Shown here: in pieces, positions 18,045-27,125 of the stretch
How positions within the stretch are numbered: position 1 is the stretch's first letter
Layout of the letters: every line of letters starts with the position of its first letter
Origin: F22 sp963675625
GTDB lineage: Bacteria > Bacteroidota > Bacteroidia > Bacteroidales > Bacteroidaceae
Direction of reading: 5' to 3'
DNA: 64,000 nt
Assembly (NCBI GenBank): GCA_963675625.1
Contig: OY776497.1
Location: 62,001-126,000 of the forward strand
Made by a program: the position numbers and the translations under genes
Notes under the pieces: generated by a model
What the model was told of the DNA's origin: nothing
The model's database searches: none
Seen by the model: the letters and a program-made list of their open reading frames with translations, nothing else

Positions 18045-19175
18045 TTATAGGCGAGTGGACAATCGTGGAACCATTTGTGCTTTCCAACTAGAGAAGTCAC
18101 CTGCAATAATATGCTGACGAGCTTCTTGGGCAAGCCATAGATAGAAAGCCAAATTGTGAATTGACGCAATCTGACCTGCTAGCAATTCCTTCGCATGGAA
18201 TAGGTGACGCAAATAGGCTTTAGTGTACGTGCGATCAAGTTCGCAAGCCCCATCGGCCTCTATGGGACTAAAATCAAGTTCCCATTTCTTATTGCGCATA
18301 TTGATGATACCATCTTTAGTAAAAAGCATCCCATTACGTCCATTACGTGTTGGCATCACACAGTCAAACATGTCTACCCCTCGTTCGATACCTTCTAAGA
18401 TATTGATAGGAGTACCTACACCCATCAGATAACGTGGTTTATCTGTCGGAAGTATTTCGTTGACAATCTCGATCATTTCATACATCTTTTCCGCGGGTTC
18501 ACCAACTGCTAGTCCACCAATGGCATTACCATCGGCTTCTTTACTAGCCACAAACTCTGCTGATTGACGTCGAAGATCTGGATAAACACATCCTTGTACA
18601 ATAGGGAAAAGCGATTGGTTATATCCATACAGTGGTTCAGTTTCATTAAAACGCTTAAAGCATCTATCTAACCAACGATGAGTTAGTCCAAGAGAGTCTT
18701 TGGCATACTGGTAAGACGCTGTACCTGGAGGACATTCGTCAAAAGCCATCATAATATCAGCACCAATAACGCGTTCGATATCCATTACTTTCTCTGGAGT
18801 AAAGATATGCTTGCTACCATCTATGTGGCTACGAAATTCACAACCCTCTTCGCTTAGTTTGCGAATACCAGTCAGTGAAAAGACTTGAAAGCCACCACTA
18901 TCGGTCAACATTGGTTTGTTGAAACCGTTGAACTTATGTAGTCCACCTGCTGCTTTAAGTACTTCGAGACCTGGACGAAGATATAGATGATAGGTGTTGC
19001 CCAATATAATTTGAGCAGATACTTGTTCGATTAGATCGCGTAGTTGTACACCCTTGACACTGCCTAGGGTTCCAACTGGCATGAAAATAGGAGTTTCGAT
19101 TACGCCATGATCCGTGTGAAGCAAGCCCGCACGGGCATTGCTCTTAGGATCTGTATGTTGTAATTGATAATGCAT
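18045..19175 (-). CDS. tgt: Queuine/preQ1 tRNA-ribosyltransferase (Tgt)
   Basis: A 376-residue enzyme that exchanges guanine 34 in GUN-anticodon tRNAs for a queuosine precursor. Base-recognition motif LTDSGGFQVFSL (catalytic Asp region), GNTYHLYLRPG, GGLAVGEPAE and the nucleophile region FDCVMPTRNGRNGMLF are all intact. The zinc site is unusual: where E. coli-type Tgt has C-x-C-x2-C before NYTRAYLRHL, this protein reads ADGACELDRTYTKAYLRHL, so only one of the three cysteines remains, while the later His region (SIHNLAFYL) is kept. It lies 15 nt upstream of lon's stop region on the same strand, so lon, tgt and the permease probably form one transcript. Confidence 0.92.
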   Translation of the reverse strand: MHYQLQHTDPKSNARAGLLHTDHGVIETPIFMPVGTLGSVKGVQLRDLIEQVSAQIILGNTYHLYLRPGLEVLKAAGGLHKFNGFNKPMLTDSGGFQVFSLTGIRKLSEEGCEFRSHIDGSKHIFTPEKVMDIERVIGADIMMAFDECPPGTASYQYAKDSLGLTHRWLDRCFKRFNETEPLYGYNQSLFPIVQGCVYPDLRRQSAEFVASKEADGNAIGGLAVGEPAEKMYEMIEIVNEILPTDKPRYLMGVGTPINILEGIERGVDMFDCVMPTRNGRNGMLFTKDGIINMRNKKWELDFSPIEADGACELDRTYTKAYLRHLFHAKELLAGQIASIHNLAFYLWLAQEARQHIIAGDFSSWKAQMVPRLSTRL

Positions 19176-19190
19176 ATATTGCTTTATAAT

Positions 19191-22100
19191 TTAGTTATTG
19201 GTTAATTGTTTGGCATCATGAACGCTTTCTTTTGTTAAAGCGATGTCGATGACTTCACAAACATCTTCTACATAATGGAAAGTTAGTCCCTTTAGGTAAT
19301 CTTGGTTGATTTCTTCCACATGATGTCTGTTCTCTTTGCACAAGATAATCTCTTTGATACCAGAGCGTCGAGCAGCAAGAATCTTCTCACGAATACCACC
19401 TACTGGCAGTACTTTGCCACGAAGGGTGATCTCACCAGTCATGGCTAAGAAAGCTTTCACTTTGCACTGGCGCAACACACTGACTATGGCTGTAACCATG
19501 GTGATACCTGCCGATGGACCATCTTTTGGGATAGCCCCTTCAGGACAGTGTAAGTGAATCTTCCAATTTTCCAAGATTTCTTGGTCAATACCCAATTTGT
19601 CTACATGCGACTTCACATACTCATAGGCTAGGGTAGCTGATTCTTTCATGACATTACCTAGATTACCAGTAATGGTCAAACCACCTTTTCCTTTGCTTAA
19701 ACTAGTCTCAACAAAAAGGATTTCACCACCGACTGCAGTCCATGCCAATCCAGTAACGACACCAGCATATTTGTTGCCTTGATAGATGTCATGAGAATTG
19801 GTTGGTACACCAAGAAGATCTATTAAGTGTTCTGGTTGCACTGTTTGGTGTTCGATCTTATCGTTGAGTGCAAATTCAAACGCTAGTTTACGTAGTACTT
19901 TCTGAATTTGTCGTTCGAGTTGACGCACACCACTTTCACGAGTATACTGGTCAATGATAGCTATAATCGTTGCTTTAGGCAATTTTATGTCTGTGTTTTC
20001 CAAACCTGTAGCTTTCAATGCACGTGGAAATAAATGACGCTTGGCAATCTGATATTTCTCTTCGGTGATGTATCCACTGATATCAATCATTTCCATACGG
20101 TCTTTCAAAGGCTCTGGAATATTACCGATATCATTGGCTGTTGCAATAAAGAGTACTTTGGACAAATCATAGTCCATGTCGATATAATTATCGTGGAAAC
20201 TATTGTTTTGTTCAGGATCTAACACTTCTAGCAATGCTGCATATGGATCGCCTTGTACCCCGTTGTCTTTTACTTTGTCAATTTCATCAAGAATAAAGAC
20301 AGGATTGTTAGCTTGCGCTTTAGTCAAACTTTTGACAATACGACCTGGCATCGCACCGATATAGGTACGACGGTGACCGCGGATTTCGCTTTCATCGTGC
20401 AAACCGCCAAGGGCGATTCGTACATATTTACGATTCAAAGCATCTGCTATTGAGCGTCCTAAAGAAGTTTTACCAACCCCAGGAGGGCCATATAAACAGA
20501 TAATTGGCGATTCCATATTGTCACGAAGTTTCAATACGGCTAAGTGTTCCAATATACGTTGTTTGACTTCTTCAAGACCAAAGTGATCTCTATCCAATGT
20601 ACGCTTAGCTTTGGCCAAATTGGTATTATCTTTTGTATGCTTGGACCATGGTAGATTGACTATAGCTTCAAGATAGTTCATCTGAATACCATAATCAGGA
20701 CTCTGCTGGTTCATGCGCAGCATTTTTTGAATCTCACGATCGAAGACTTCTTTTGCTTTTTCTGGTAGAGGATTTTCTGTCTCTAAGTCAAGTAGCTTTT
20801 TAACGTCTGGATTTGATTCTTCACCAAGTTCTTCTTGAATGAGGCGCATTTGTTGTTGCAAGAAGTACTCGCGCTGCTGCTCATCAAGTTGCGCTTTCGT
20901 TCTATCATCAATACCATGTTTAAGATGCTGTATCTCGCTAATGTATTTGATGTGATGTAAAAAATGTTCGAAACGTTCTACGACACTGGTGATAGTAAGC
21001 ATCTCAAGCTTTGCCTCACGAGGTATTAAAGTCTCATTGATAGAATGAGCTATATCCTGTATTAGAATATGCAAAGGTGCTTCGTCTGGAATGGAAGCCG
21101 TATTATCGACAACCACTCCTGGCACCACCATTTGTTCACGCACTTCTGGGCCAAGGTCCTTCAAACGTTTCTTTATCTCGTTGCGCAGCACTTGGAAATG
21201 TTTGATCTGGGCATCTGTGGTTGGGTAAATATCTCTATAGATAGCCACATGTGCCATTGGAAATTTTGTCCCAGGTTGGATACTATCCAATGTAATGCGA
21301 TCTTTCAATTCAAGCATCACAAGGAAAGAGTCTTTCTCGTTAGGGAAGGGGACTATATTGGCGATTTCGGCAAGCACACCCAATGGGAAGATATCATCTT
21401 CTGAGGTAGGGTACTCATCTTGTTCGTCTTCACGTTGAGTGAAACATGCTATACGATGAAATGGCACATCACGCATCGCTTCTAAAATGGCAAGTGATTC
21501 TTTACGAGCCACCATGATAGGACGCATTGTATTGGGCATCAATACCATGCCACGCAAGACAAGCATTGGGATGGTGTGGTTGCTGCCTTGTACAAGGGCT
21601 CGGTCAATACGAAACTCATTTTCCAAAAATGGGATGGGCATATCACGTGTGAAGTATACCATATCGGGAGCTGCTAATGACTGGAAAGATGGTTCGTCAT
21701 CATGCGCCTCGTTATCATTAAATGAATCTTCAAGAGCTTCATAGGGATTGATTGTTTGCTCTTCCTCTATGATTGCTTCAAGTTCGTCTTGATTAGCTTC
21801 TTCTATAGCCCCGTCGTCTTCTGATAGTTCTTGTTTGTGCTGCTGTTGTATAGACATTTGACTGGTTATCTCAATCAATCTGGAGTACAACGCCAACCCC
21901 TCTTCTAAAGGGTAAATAAGTTTATCCTTATTTCTTTCAAAACTAGGCCGTATTAATTGGCTGAATGGATCAAAATGAATACCTTCATTAATTGCTTTTA
22001 GAAATACAGGATCAATTGGAGCATCATCATCTGACATTTCATCATCGTGAACTTGTTCATCTTTGCCATAAACAAAATCACCATCTTCTGCGTATTCGTT

Positions 22101-22460
22101 CAACTGTGAGAGTATACTTGGGAAATCGATATCTACACCTGCTGTATACGAGATCGGTGCTGTTATATCAATTTCACCTTTGGGTTGCCCATTAAAAATA
22201 CGCTCGGTATTGATAAAACCAGGCTCTTGTATTATCTCTAAAAATTTCGCCTTATTGACTATATAGAAAGAAGTCATTCCAGCTTCTGCAGGTGCATTGG
22301 GAAAAGGAACAGCCTCAATTTGTGCTAACTTTTCAACTGGAAAATCCACTAGTTCAGCGATATAGCGATCGGGTGGAAATCCGTGTTGCGCTAAGAAGGT
22401 CTGTAAAGCAGCCTCGTCATTTTGTAGACGGGTGATTTGTTCGATTAATTCTTTATGCAT
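19191..22460 (-). CDS. lon: Lon ATP-dependent protease with a long N-terminal extension
   Basis: A 1089-residue endopeptidase La; about 820 is usual. The Lon substrate-binding domain begins only near residue 297 (PMLVLRGMVLMPNT). Walker A is LYGPPGVGKTSLG, Walker B VFILDEIDKV. The protease domain has the catalytic Ser in PKDGPSAGITM and Lys in GGIREKILAA. Residues 1-~270 are extra: an N-terminal ~120-residue globular-looking part (residues 60-110 contain TSFYIVNKAKFLEII) and then a very acidic linker (runs such as EQVHDDEMSDDDAPID, ELSEDDGAIEEANQDELEAIIEEEQ). The frame is open throughout with no alternative start near the Lon domain that has a promoter. A -7 box lies at 22519-22526. Confidence 0.95.
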   Translation of the reverse strand: MHKELIEQITRLQNDEAALQTFLAQHGFPPDRYIAELVDFPVEKLAQIEAVPFPNAPAEAGMTSFYIVNKAKFLEIIQEPGFINTERIFNGQPKGEIDITAPISYTAGVDIDFPSILSQLNEYAEDGDFVYGKDEQVHDDEMSDDDAPIDPVFLKAINEGIHFDPFSQLIRPSFERNKDKLIYPLEEGLALYSRLIEITSQMSIQQQHKQELSEDDGAIEEANQDELEAIIEEEQTINPYEALEDSFNDNEAHDDEPSFQSLAAPDMVYFTRDMPIPFLENEFRIDRALVQGSNHTIPMLVLRGMVLMPNTMRPIMVARKESLAILEAMRDVPFHRIACFTQREDEQDEYPTSEDDIFPLGVLAEIANIVPFPNEKDSFLVMLELKDRITLDSIQPGTKFPMAHVAIYRDIYPTTDAQIKHFQVLRNEIKKRLKDLGPEVREQMVVPGVVVDNTASIPDEAPLHILIQDIAHSINETLIPREAKLEMLTITSVVERFEHFLHHIKYISEIQHLKHGIDDRTKAQLDEQQREYFLQQQMRLIQEELGEESNPDVKKLLDLETENPLPEKAKEVFDREIQKMLRMNQQSPDYGIQMNYLEAIVNLPWSKHTKDNTNLAKAKRTLDRDHFGLEEVKQRILEHLAVLKLRDNMESPIICLYGPPGVGKTSLGRSIADALNRKYVRIALGGLHDESEIRGHRRTYIGAMPGRIVKSLTKAQANNPVFILDEIDKVKDNGVQGDPYAALLEVLDPEQNNSFHDNYIDMDYDLSKVLFIATANDIGNIPEPLKDRMEMIDISGYITEEKYQIAKRHLFPRALKATGLENTDIKLPKATIIAIIDQYTRESGVRQLERQIQKVLRKLAFEFALNDKIEHQTVQPEHLIDLLGVPTNSHDIYQGNKYAGVVTGLAWTAVGGEILFVETSLSKGKGGLTITGNLGNVMKESATLAYEYVKSHVDKLGIDQEILENWKIHLHCPEGAIPKDGPSAGITMVTAIVSVLRQCKVKAFLAMTGEITLRGKVLPVGGIREKILAARRSGIKEIILCKENRHHVEEINQDYLKGLTFHYVEDVCEVIDIALTKESVHDAKQLTNN

Positions 22461-22518
22461 ATTTGTTCGTATAGAGATTGTAGTTGGACAACCTCAAGTT
22501 TAAAATTTTTGAGTGATA

Positions 22519-22526
22519 CAAAAGTA
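22519..22526 (-). promoter_or_regulatory. -7 box of lon
   Basis: CAAAAGTA on the + strand is TACTTTTG on the minus strand, 59 nt before the lon start at 22460. This supports the long Lon form. Confidence 0.5.
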
Positions 22527-22559
22527 GTGTTTTTTTTCTGAACTCTCATATATTCTGGT

Positions 22560-22567
22560 TAATTTTG
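22560..22567 (+). promoter_or_regulatory. -7 box of trmN6
   Basis: TAATTTTG lies 33 nt before the ATG at 22600 and faces away from the lon promoter. Confidence 0.5.
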
Positions 22568-22599
22568 CGGCTTCAATATGAATAATAATAGTATATGAT

Positions 22600-23412
22600 A
22601 TGGCAAATCCATATTTTCAATTTAAGCAGTTTATAGTACATCATGATCGTTGTGCCATGAAGGTGGGTACGGACGGTGTCTTGTTAGGAGCATGGACTCC
22701 TCTACCACAGCGAGATAAAATAAAAGTGTTGGATATAGGTACAGGAACTGGACTTGTGGCATTAATGTTGGCGCAGAGGTTGGCTAAAACGGAAAGCGCA
22801 GATTGTTCAAAATCAGTATTTTGTGCAGACAAGAATGATCTCAGCGAATCGAATCTTACGTTTATTATAGATGCTATAGAAATTGATGTGGATTCTTCGA
22901 ATCAAGCTATTGAGAATATTGATAATTCTGTCTGGGATAAAAACATTCGCGTTATAAATAAAAACTTTGTCACATGGAGTAAAGAACAGGTGTGTCAAGC
23001 AAATAAATACGATGTTATTGTGTCTAATCCTCCATATTTTCAAAATAGTCTCAAAAATAACACCGCTCAACTTACTCAAGCTAGACATACAGACAGTTTG
23101 TCATTTTGGGAATTGGCGGCAGGTATAAAAAGCCTCTTGTCACCACAAGGAACTTCAGTGATTATTCTTCCAACTACAGAAGCTGAAGTGTTTGAAAAGG
23201 AGGCCAAAAAACTAGATCTCGTACCTCAACAAAAGCTGCTGGTACGTACTAAACTAGATGGACCTATACGCAGGGTGCTTACACAATATGTGCACAAAAA
23301 TGCTTTTTGCGTAGAAGAATATAAAGAGAATGCCTTGCTCACTGAAGTGGCAAGGCATCAATATAGCAACGAGTTTAAAGAGTTGACTCGTGATTTCTAT
23401 TTAGACAAATAG
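22600..23412 (+). CDS. trmN6: tRNA1(Val) (adenine-37-N6)-methyltransferase
   Basis: A 270-residue SAM-dependent Rossmann methyltransferase of the YfiC/TrmN6 family. The N-terminus FKQFIVHHDRCAMKVGTDGVLLGAW is the family signature (FKQFIVHHD then CAMKVGTDGVLLGAW). VLDIGTGTGLVALMLAQR is the SAM loop and IVSNPPYFQ the N6-adenine catalytic motif. Between the first two strands (residues ~68-95) there is a hydrophilic insertion of some 25-30 residues (ESADCSKSVFCADKNDLSES) not expected in the family. It is convergent with amn, with 9 nt between stops. Confidence 0.85.
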   Translation: MANPYFQFKQFIVHHDRCAMKVGTDGVLLGAWTPLPQRDKIKVLDIGTGTGLVALMLAQRLAKTESADCSKSVFCADKNDLSESNLTFIIDAIEIDVDSSNQAIENIDNSVWDKNIRVINKNFVTWSKEQVCQANKYDVIVSNPPYFQNSLKNNTAQLTQARHTDSLSFWELAAGIKSLLSPQGTSVIILPTTEAEVFEKEAKKLDLVPQQKLLVRTKLDGPIRRVLTQYVHKNAFCVEEYKENALLTEVARHQYSNEFKELTRDFYLDK

Positions 23413-23421
23413 TCGGTTGAT

Positions 23422-24195
23422 TTAGTCAAACTTTAGATGACGTACTGTCTTCTTTTCATCAATAATCATATGAAGAGAATCAATCCCCATTTGTACATGT
23501 GTATTGACAAAATTGCGTGTAATTTCTTTATCGCTTTCATCTGTTTTTACACCTTCTGGTACCATAGGTTGATCACTCACAAGCAACAATGCGCCTGTTG
23601 GAATATGATTGGCAAAGCCACAAGAGAATAGGGTAGCCGTCTCCATATCAACACCCATAGCACGTGTTTTACGAAGATATTCTTTGAACTCATTGTCATG
23701 CTCCCATACTCGACGGTTGGTGGTGTATATTGTACCTGTCCAATAGTCGCTTCCGTGATCTCGAATGGCCGAAGAAACGGCACGCTGCAACATAAAGCTT
23801 GGTAGGGCTGGGACTTCTGGTGGTAAATAATCATTGGATGTTCCTTCACCTCGAATAGCTGCGATTGGTAAAATAAGATCTCCAAGCTTGTTTTTACGAG
23901 AGATCCCACCACATTTTCCTAAGAAAAGTACAGCCTTTGGAGAAATCGCACTCAACAAATCCATAATGATGGCCGCGTTTGGACTTCCCATCCCAAAATT
24001 TATAATTGTCATATTATTTGCGGTTGCACTAATCATGTTTGCATTCTCACCGTGAACTGTAGTATGCATGATCTCTGCAAAAATGTGCACGTAATTATTG
24101 AAATTAGTTAGGAGGATATATTCGCCAAAATCTTCTAAGGCACAACCTGTGTAACGAACAAGCCAGTTGGTTACAATTGCTTTTTTTGTCTTCAT
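23422..24195 (-). CDS. amn: AMP nucleosidase (short Bacteroidota form)
   Basis: A 257-residue nucleoside-phosphorylase-fold protein that hydrolyses AMP to adenine and ribose 5-phosphate. The phosphate/nucleoside core reads NFGMGSPNAAIIMDLLSA, VLFLGKCGGIS, MGVDMETATLFSCGF and LLVSDQPMVPEG, where the Glu in VDMETA and Asp in SDQ are the base/ribose contacts. It lacks the extra N-terminal domain of the ~480-residue E. coli enzyme, which is normal for this phylum. Its start is 220 nt from the divergent HsdR_N-type gene. Confidence 0.88.
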   Translation of the reverse strand: MKTKKAIVTNWLVRYTGCALEDFGEYILLTNFNNYVHIFAEIMHTTVHGENANMISATANNMTIINFGMGSPNAAIIMDLLSAISPKAVLFLGKCGGISRKNKLGDLILPIAAIRGEGTSNDYLPPEVPALPSFMLQRAVSSAIRDHGSDYWTGTIYTTNRRVWEHDNEFKEYLRKTRAMGVDMETATLFSCGFANHIPTGALLLVSDQPMVPEGVKTDESDKEITRNFVNTHVQMGIDSLHMIIDEKKTVRHLKFD

Positions 24196-24417
24196 CTTTT
24201 TGGTTTATTGGTTATTTTATTAGAGTTTATAAGTTTATTATTATTATATTTGCCTATATAATAAAAGAATGTCTAGCAAATCTTATCGCTTTTCAGATCT
24301 TCTATGCTCATTTTATGCCTTTTACAAGGTGTAAGATGCATACTATAAATTAGTAAAAAAGATTCTGAAAAATAGAAGCTAAATCATTCTTGTCTATTTA
24401 ACCTGCAAAGATAAATA

Positions 24418-24870
24418 ATGTTTTCAATAAACCTGCCGAAATACAACATAAAAATCATAGAGAAAGACAAAAAAAAGTACATTTGGGACGAATTACGCCA
24501 AAAGTACTTGATTCTCACGCCTGAAGAGTGGGTGAGACAGCATTTCGTACATTTTCTGGTTGAGCATAAACAGTTTCCCATTGGACGTACTACAAATGAA
24601 GTAGCTATCGCACTTAATGGGACGCAAAAAAGGTGCGACACAGTAGTATACGACAAATACGGAGATCCACTAGTTATAGTTGAATACAAGCGCCCTTCAG
24701 TTGCGATTTCTCAAAAAGTTTTTGATCAAATAGCAAGATATAATATGGTGCTTCATGTCCCTTACCTTATTATAAGCAACGGTATTAATCACTATTGCTG
24801 TCGCGTGCATTACCAGGAAAATAGAGTCGAGTTTCTAAAAGATATACCTTCCTATGAGGAATTACTATAA
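24418..24870 (+). CDS. Stand-alone HsdR N-terminal-like (PD-(D/E)XK) protein
   Basis: A 150-residue protein matching the type I restriction enzyme R N-terminal nuclease fold without helicase or other subunits. The core reads CDTVVYDKYGDPLVIVEYKRP, i.e. the Asp and the E-x-K of the PD-(D/E)XK site (VVYDKYGDP, VIVEYKRP). RQHFVHFLVEHKQFP is the conserved first helix. Such solitary proteins are usual in Bacteroidota, often near DNA-metabolism genes; their function is unknown. No hsdM or hsdS lies nearby, so a restriction role is unlikely. A TATATTTG at 24246-24253 could be its promoter. Confidence 0.8.
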   Translation: MFSINLPKYNIKIIEKDKKKYIWDELRQKYLILTPEEWVRQHFVHFLVEHKQFPIGRTTNEVAIALNGTQKRCDTVVYDKYGDPLVIVEYKRPSVAISQKVFDQIARYNMVLHVPYLIISNGINHYCCRVHYQENRVEFLKDIPSYEELL

Positions 24871-24965
24871 AGGCATGTTGACTCCTCGCTCTATATATTA
24901 ATTGTAACAATAATAAATCAAGGAAAAGATGAATCTTAATTATTTAATATTAAACTCTTTATTTT

Positions 24966-25700
24966 ATGGACAAACAAAAGTTTATCGAGGAAGCAGGAGA
25001 CCTCGAGATGGTCATTGCCGACCGAGTGAGAAGTACTAAAATTGTACCGGCTATTTTGGTCGTATTTGTGTGTAAACTAGTCAGTACTGGAGTGGCGTTA
25101 GTTATTAATCCTATGACTCTGGCGAAAGATCCAACAATGACATTAAATGTTGCAGCTGTGACATTACTTATGACATTAGCAGTTGCATACATTACTTGGG
25201 TACTTAGTTTTGGATATCGTATGCAACCTATGACTCCTTTAAAGATTGGAAAAAGGATGTATTCATTATCTGTCCTTACTCTATTGTCGGCTATAATTGG
25301 ATTTGCGGTTTCAGCTTTTTCGTCAACTCACATGAGTGAAATTGAAGCTTTAAAAACCAATCCAGCATCAATGGTAACGAGTCAAAATGGTCTCATATTT
25401 ATTGGTCTTGCAGTTGTGGCAGGAATTTTGGCACTGGTTTTATTTGTGTATACCATTATGATCTTGGTAGACATGGTGAAATTTAAATTGCCTCTATACA
25501 AGCCAAGCCTTATACTAATTATTGGTAGCATAATTATAGGTGCTGTAACTGGAGGAATTGTAAGTGGTGCTTCAGTAATTAATCCCAATGTTGAAACAAA
25601 TTCAACAATTGGAATAACCGCCCAAATTGCTGCTGTATTGAACTCACTTTTATATTTTTATTTATTGTACTGCGTGTACAAACTATCTACTCGTAAATAA
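24966..25700 (+). CDS. Hypothetical six-segment membrane protein
   Basis: A 244-residue protein I do not recognise. Six hydrophobic segments are visible (about 26-46, 55-78, 90-115, 143-165, 175-200, 212-238), with a short charged N-terminus (MDKQKFIEEAGDLEMVIADR) and C-terminus (YKLSTRK), so both ends are probably cytoplasmic. No catalytic motif or transporter signature is evident. It starts 95 nt after the HsdR_N-like gene and is closed by a strong terminator. Confidence 0.65.
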   Translation: MDKQKFIEEAGDLEMVIADRVRSTKIVPAILVVFVCKLVSTGVALVINPMTLAKDPTMTLNVAAVTLLMTLAVAYITWVLSFGYRMQPMTPLKIGKRMYSLSVLTLLSAIIGFAVSAFSSTHMSEIEALKTNPASMVTSQNGLIFIGLAVVAGILALVLFVYTIMILVDMVKFKLPLYKPSLILIIGSIIIGAVTGGIVSGASVINPNVETNSTIGITAQIAAVLNSLLYFYLLYCVYKLSTRK

Positions 25701-25750
25701 AATGTAATAAGAGAGGCTTATTGGTGCAGAATAAAGATCTGCATGTTTTT

Positions 25751-25803
25751 TCGCGTATTTCCGTTCGATTTCATTAATCTACGGAAATACGCGATTTTTT
25801 TTT
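25751..25803 (+). terminator. Strong terminator after the membrane protein gene
   Basis: A perfect 14-bp stem, TCGCGTATTTCCGT (25751-25764) with ACGGAAATACGCGA (25781-25794), has a 16-nt loop and is followed by nine T. Confidence 0.88.
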
Positions 25804-26491
25804 GACAGGTATTTTAGGACAAGGGAATTTTCTTGGCAAATAGGATAGGCCTGTCTTTTTTTTGTAGAATAGCAGTTTTTATTGTGCGTGTGTTAGATTT
25901 AAACTTGTTTTATATGTTCTGAAATACTTTTGCAGGAGTATTACAAATGTATATACTTAGAGCAGACTGGTTACAATTTTACAGCCGGTCATAGTATTTA
26001 TGTTTATGCTAAACTAGTGTAAATGTATACAATATATACATGTGTATTTAAATATAGGTATCTTGTTATATAATAAGTTATATCGTAGAATTGTAAATTA
26101 TACAATTGAAAGCATGTATCCATTTCTATACATGAGTATATTAACAATGAGAGTTCTTTGACAAAAAATAGCTGATAATCAGCTGTTTACATGTGGTGAT
26201 ATAGAGTGGATTACAAAATAGTATGGGATTGATTAGTATTATGGTTTGATCTACTATGTATATCACATATAAAACAAAGATAACCAGTTCGTTTCTCTCA
26301 TTTAATAAAGTTATATACAGTTCTCATACTTTACATATTTACAAAATCAACAAAAGTAATAATACAATTGGAGACTATGTGAAAGTATTTTTGTATTAAA
26401 ACGAAATATCCAAAATTATATGCATATATTTTTGGATTACAACAAATGTATATTACCTTTGTATTATCATATTCTTCTAAGAACTTATAAT
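25804..26491. other. AT-rich gap without a gene
   Basis: About 690 bp with no supported ORF. It is very AT-rich with scattered TATACA/TGTATA words around 26020-26130. I see no RNA gene, IS end or clear promoter pair in it. Confidence 0.6.
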
Positions 26492-27070
26492 ATGGAACCA
26501 ATAGTTGAAAGAATCAAGGAAATAATCCAAGCTCAGCACATGACCAATTCTGCTTTTGCACAATTTATTGATGTTAAGCAAGCCACGCTATCTCACACGT
26601 TAAGTGGGCGTAATAAAAAGCCTAGCATAGACTTAGTACAAGCTATAGCTAGTAAATGCGGTGTGTCTTTCAATTGGTTAATGGAAGGAACTGAAGAATA
26701 CATGCCTAATTTTATACGCGTGTATAGAGGAATCATTCCAGAAACAATTGATGCAGATTCGCCAATGAATACTGAAGAGCAACCGTTGTGGGCACAAAAT
26801 GGTTTATTTGATTCAGCTATTGATATACCTGAAGTCAATGACCATGCAGTTATAAATGACAACATATCGCCCTCATATATTCCTGATATAACCGTAGAAC
26901 CAACTATTTTGTCACAAGAAGAGACGCAGCAACCTACAGCATCTCCAGAAATGCCAGTTCCACAAGTCGTTACAAAAATAGAATATAAAGAACGCCCTCC
27001 ACGTAAGGTGCGCGAGATCTGTATTTACTACGACGATGGTACGTATGAATATTTTGTACCCAGAAAGTAA
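26492..27070 (+). CDS. XRE-family HTH protein with Pro-rich linker
   Basis: A 192-residue protein. The start at 26492 is chosen because the helix-turn-helix begins immediately (MEPIVERIKEII); the upstream in-frame ATG at 26420 would add hydrophobic residues of no known type. Residues 8-60 form a Cro/C1 HTH (SAFAQFIDVKQATLSHTLSGRNKP, in parts SAFAQFIDVKQATLSHTL and SGRNKKPS). A long acidic, Pro/Gln-rich linker follows, and the end is a conserved basic strand, REICIYYDDGTYEYFVPRK. Proteins with this layout recur in Bacteroidales as single-copy regulators of unknown target. It is not next to a prophage. Confidence 0.8.
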   Translation: MEPIVERIKEIIQAQHMTNSAFAQFIDVKQATLSHTLSGRNKKPSIDLVQAIASKCGVSFNWLMEGTEEYMPNFIRVYRGIIPETIDADSPMNTEEQPLWAQNGLFDSAIDIPEVNDHAVINDNISPSYIPDITVEPTILSQEETQQPTASPEMPVPQVVTKIEYKERPPRKVREICIYYDDGTYEYFVPRK

Positions 27071-27087
27071 TTCTCGTGAAATTTGAC

Positions 27088-27095
27088 TATCTTTG
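27088..27095 (+). promoter_or_regulatory. -7 box of pyrK-pyrD
   Basis: TATCTTTG here would start transcription near 27102, downstream of an in-frame ATG at 27093. That rules out the earlier start and supports ATG 27126 for pyrK. Confidence 0.6.
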
Positions 27096-27125
27096 CACGC
27101 GAATAAAAACCAAGTACAATTTTAC

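Noticed and set aside
24418..24870. Type I restriction system
   Set aside because: Only an HsdR N-terminal-like domain is present, without helicase, hsdM or hsdS.
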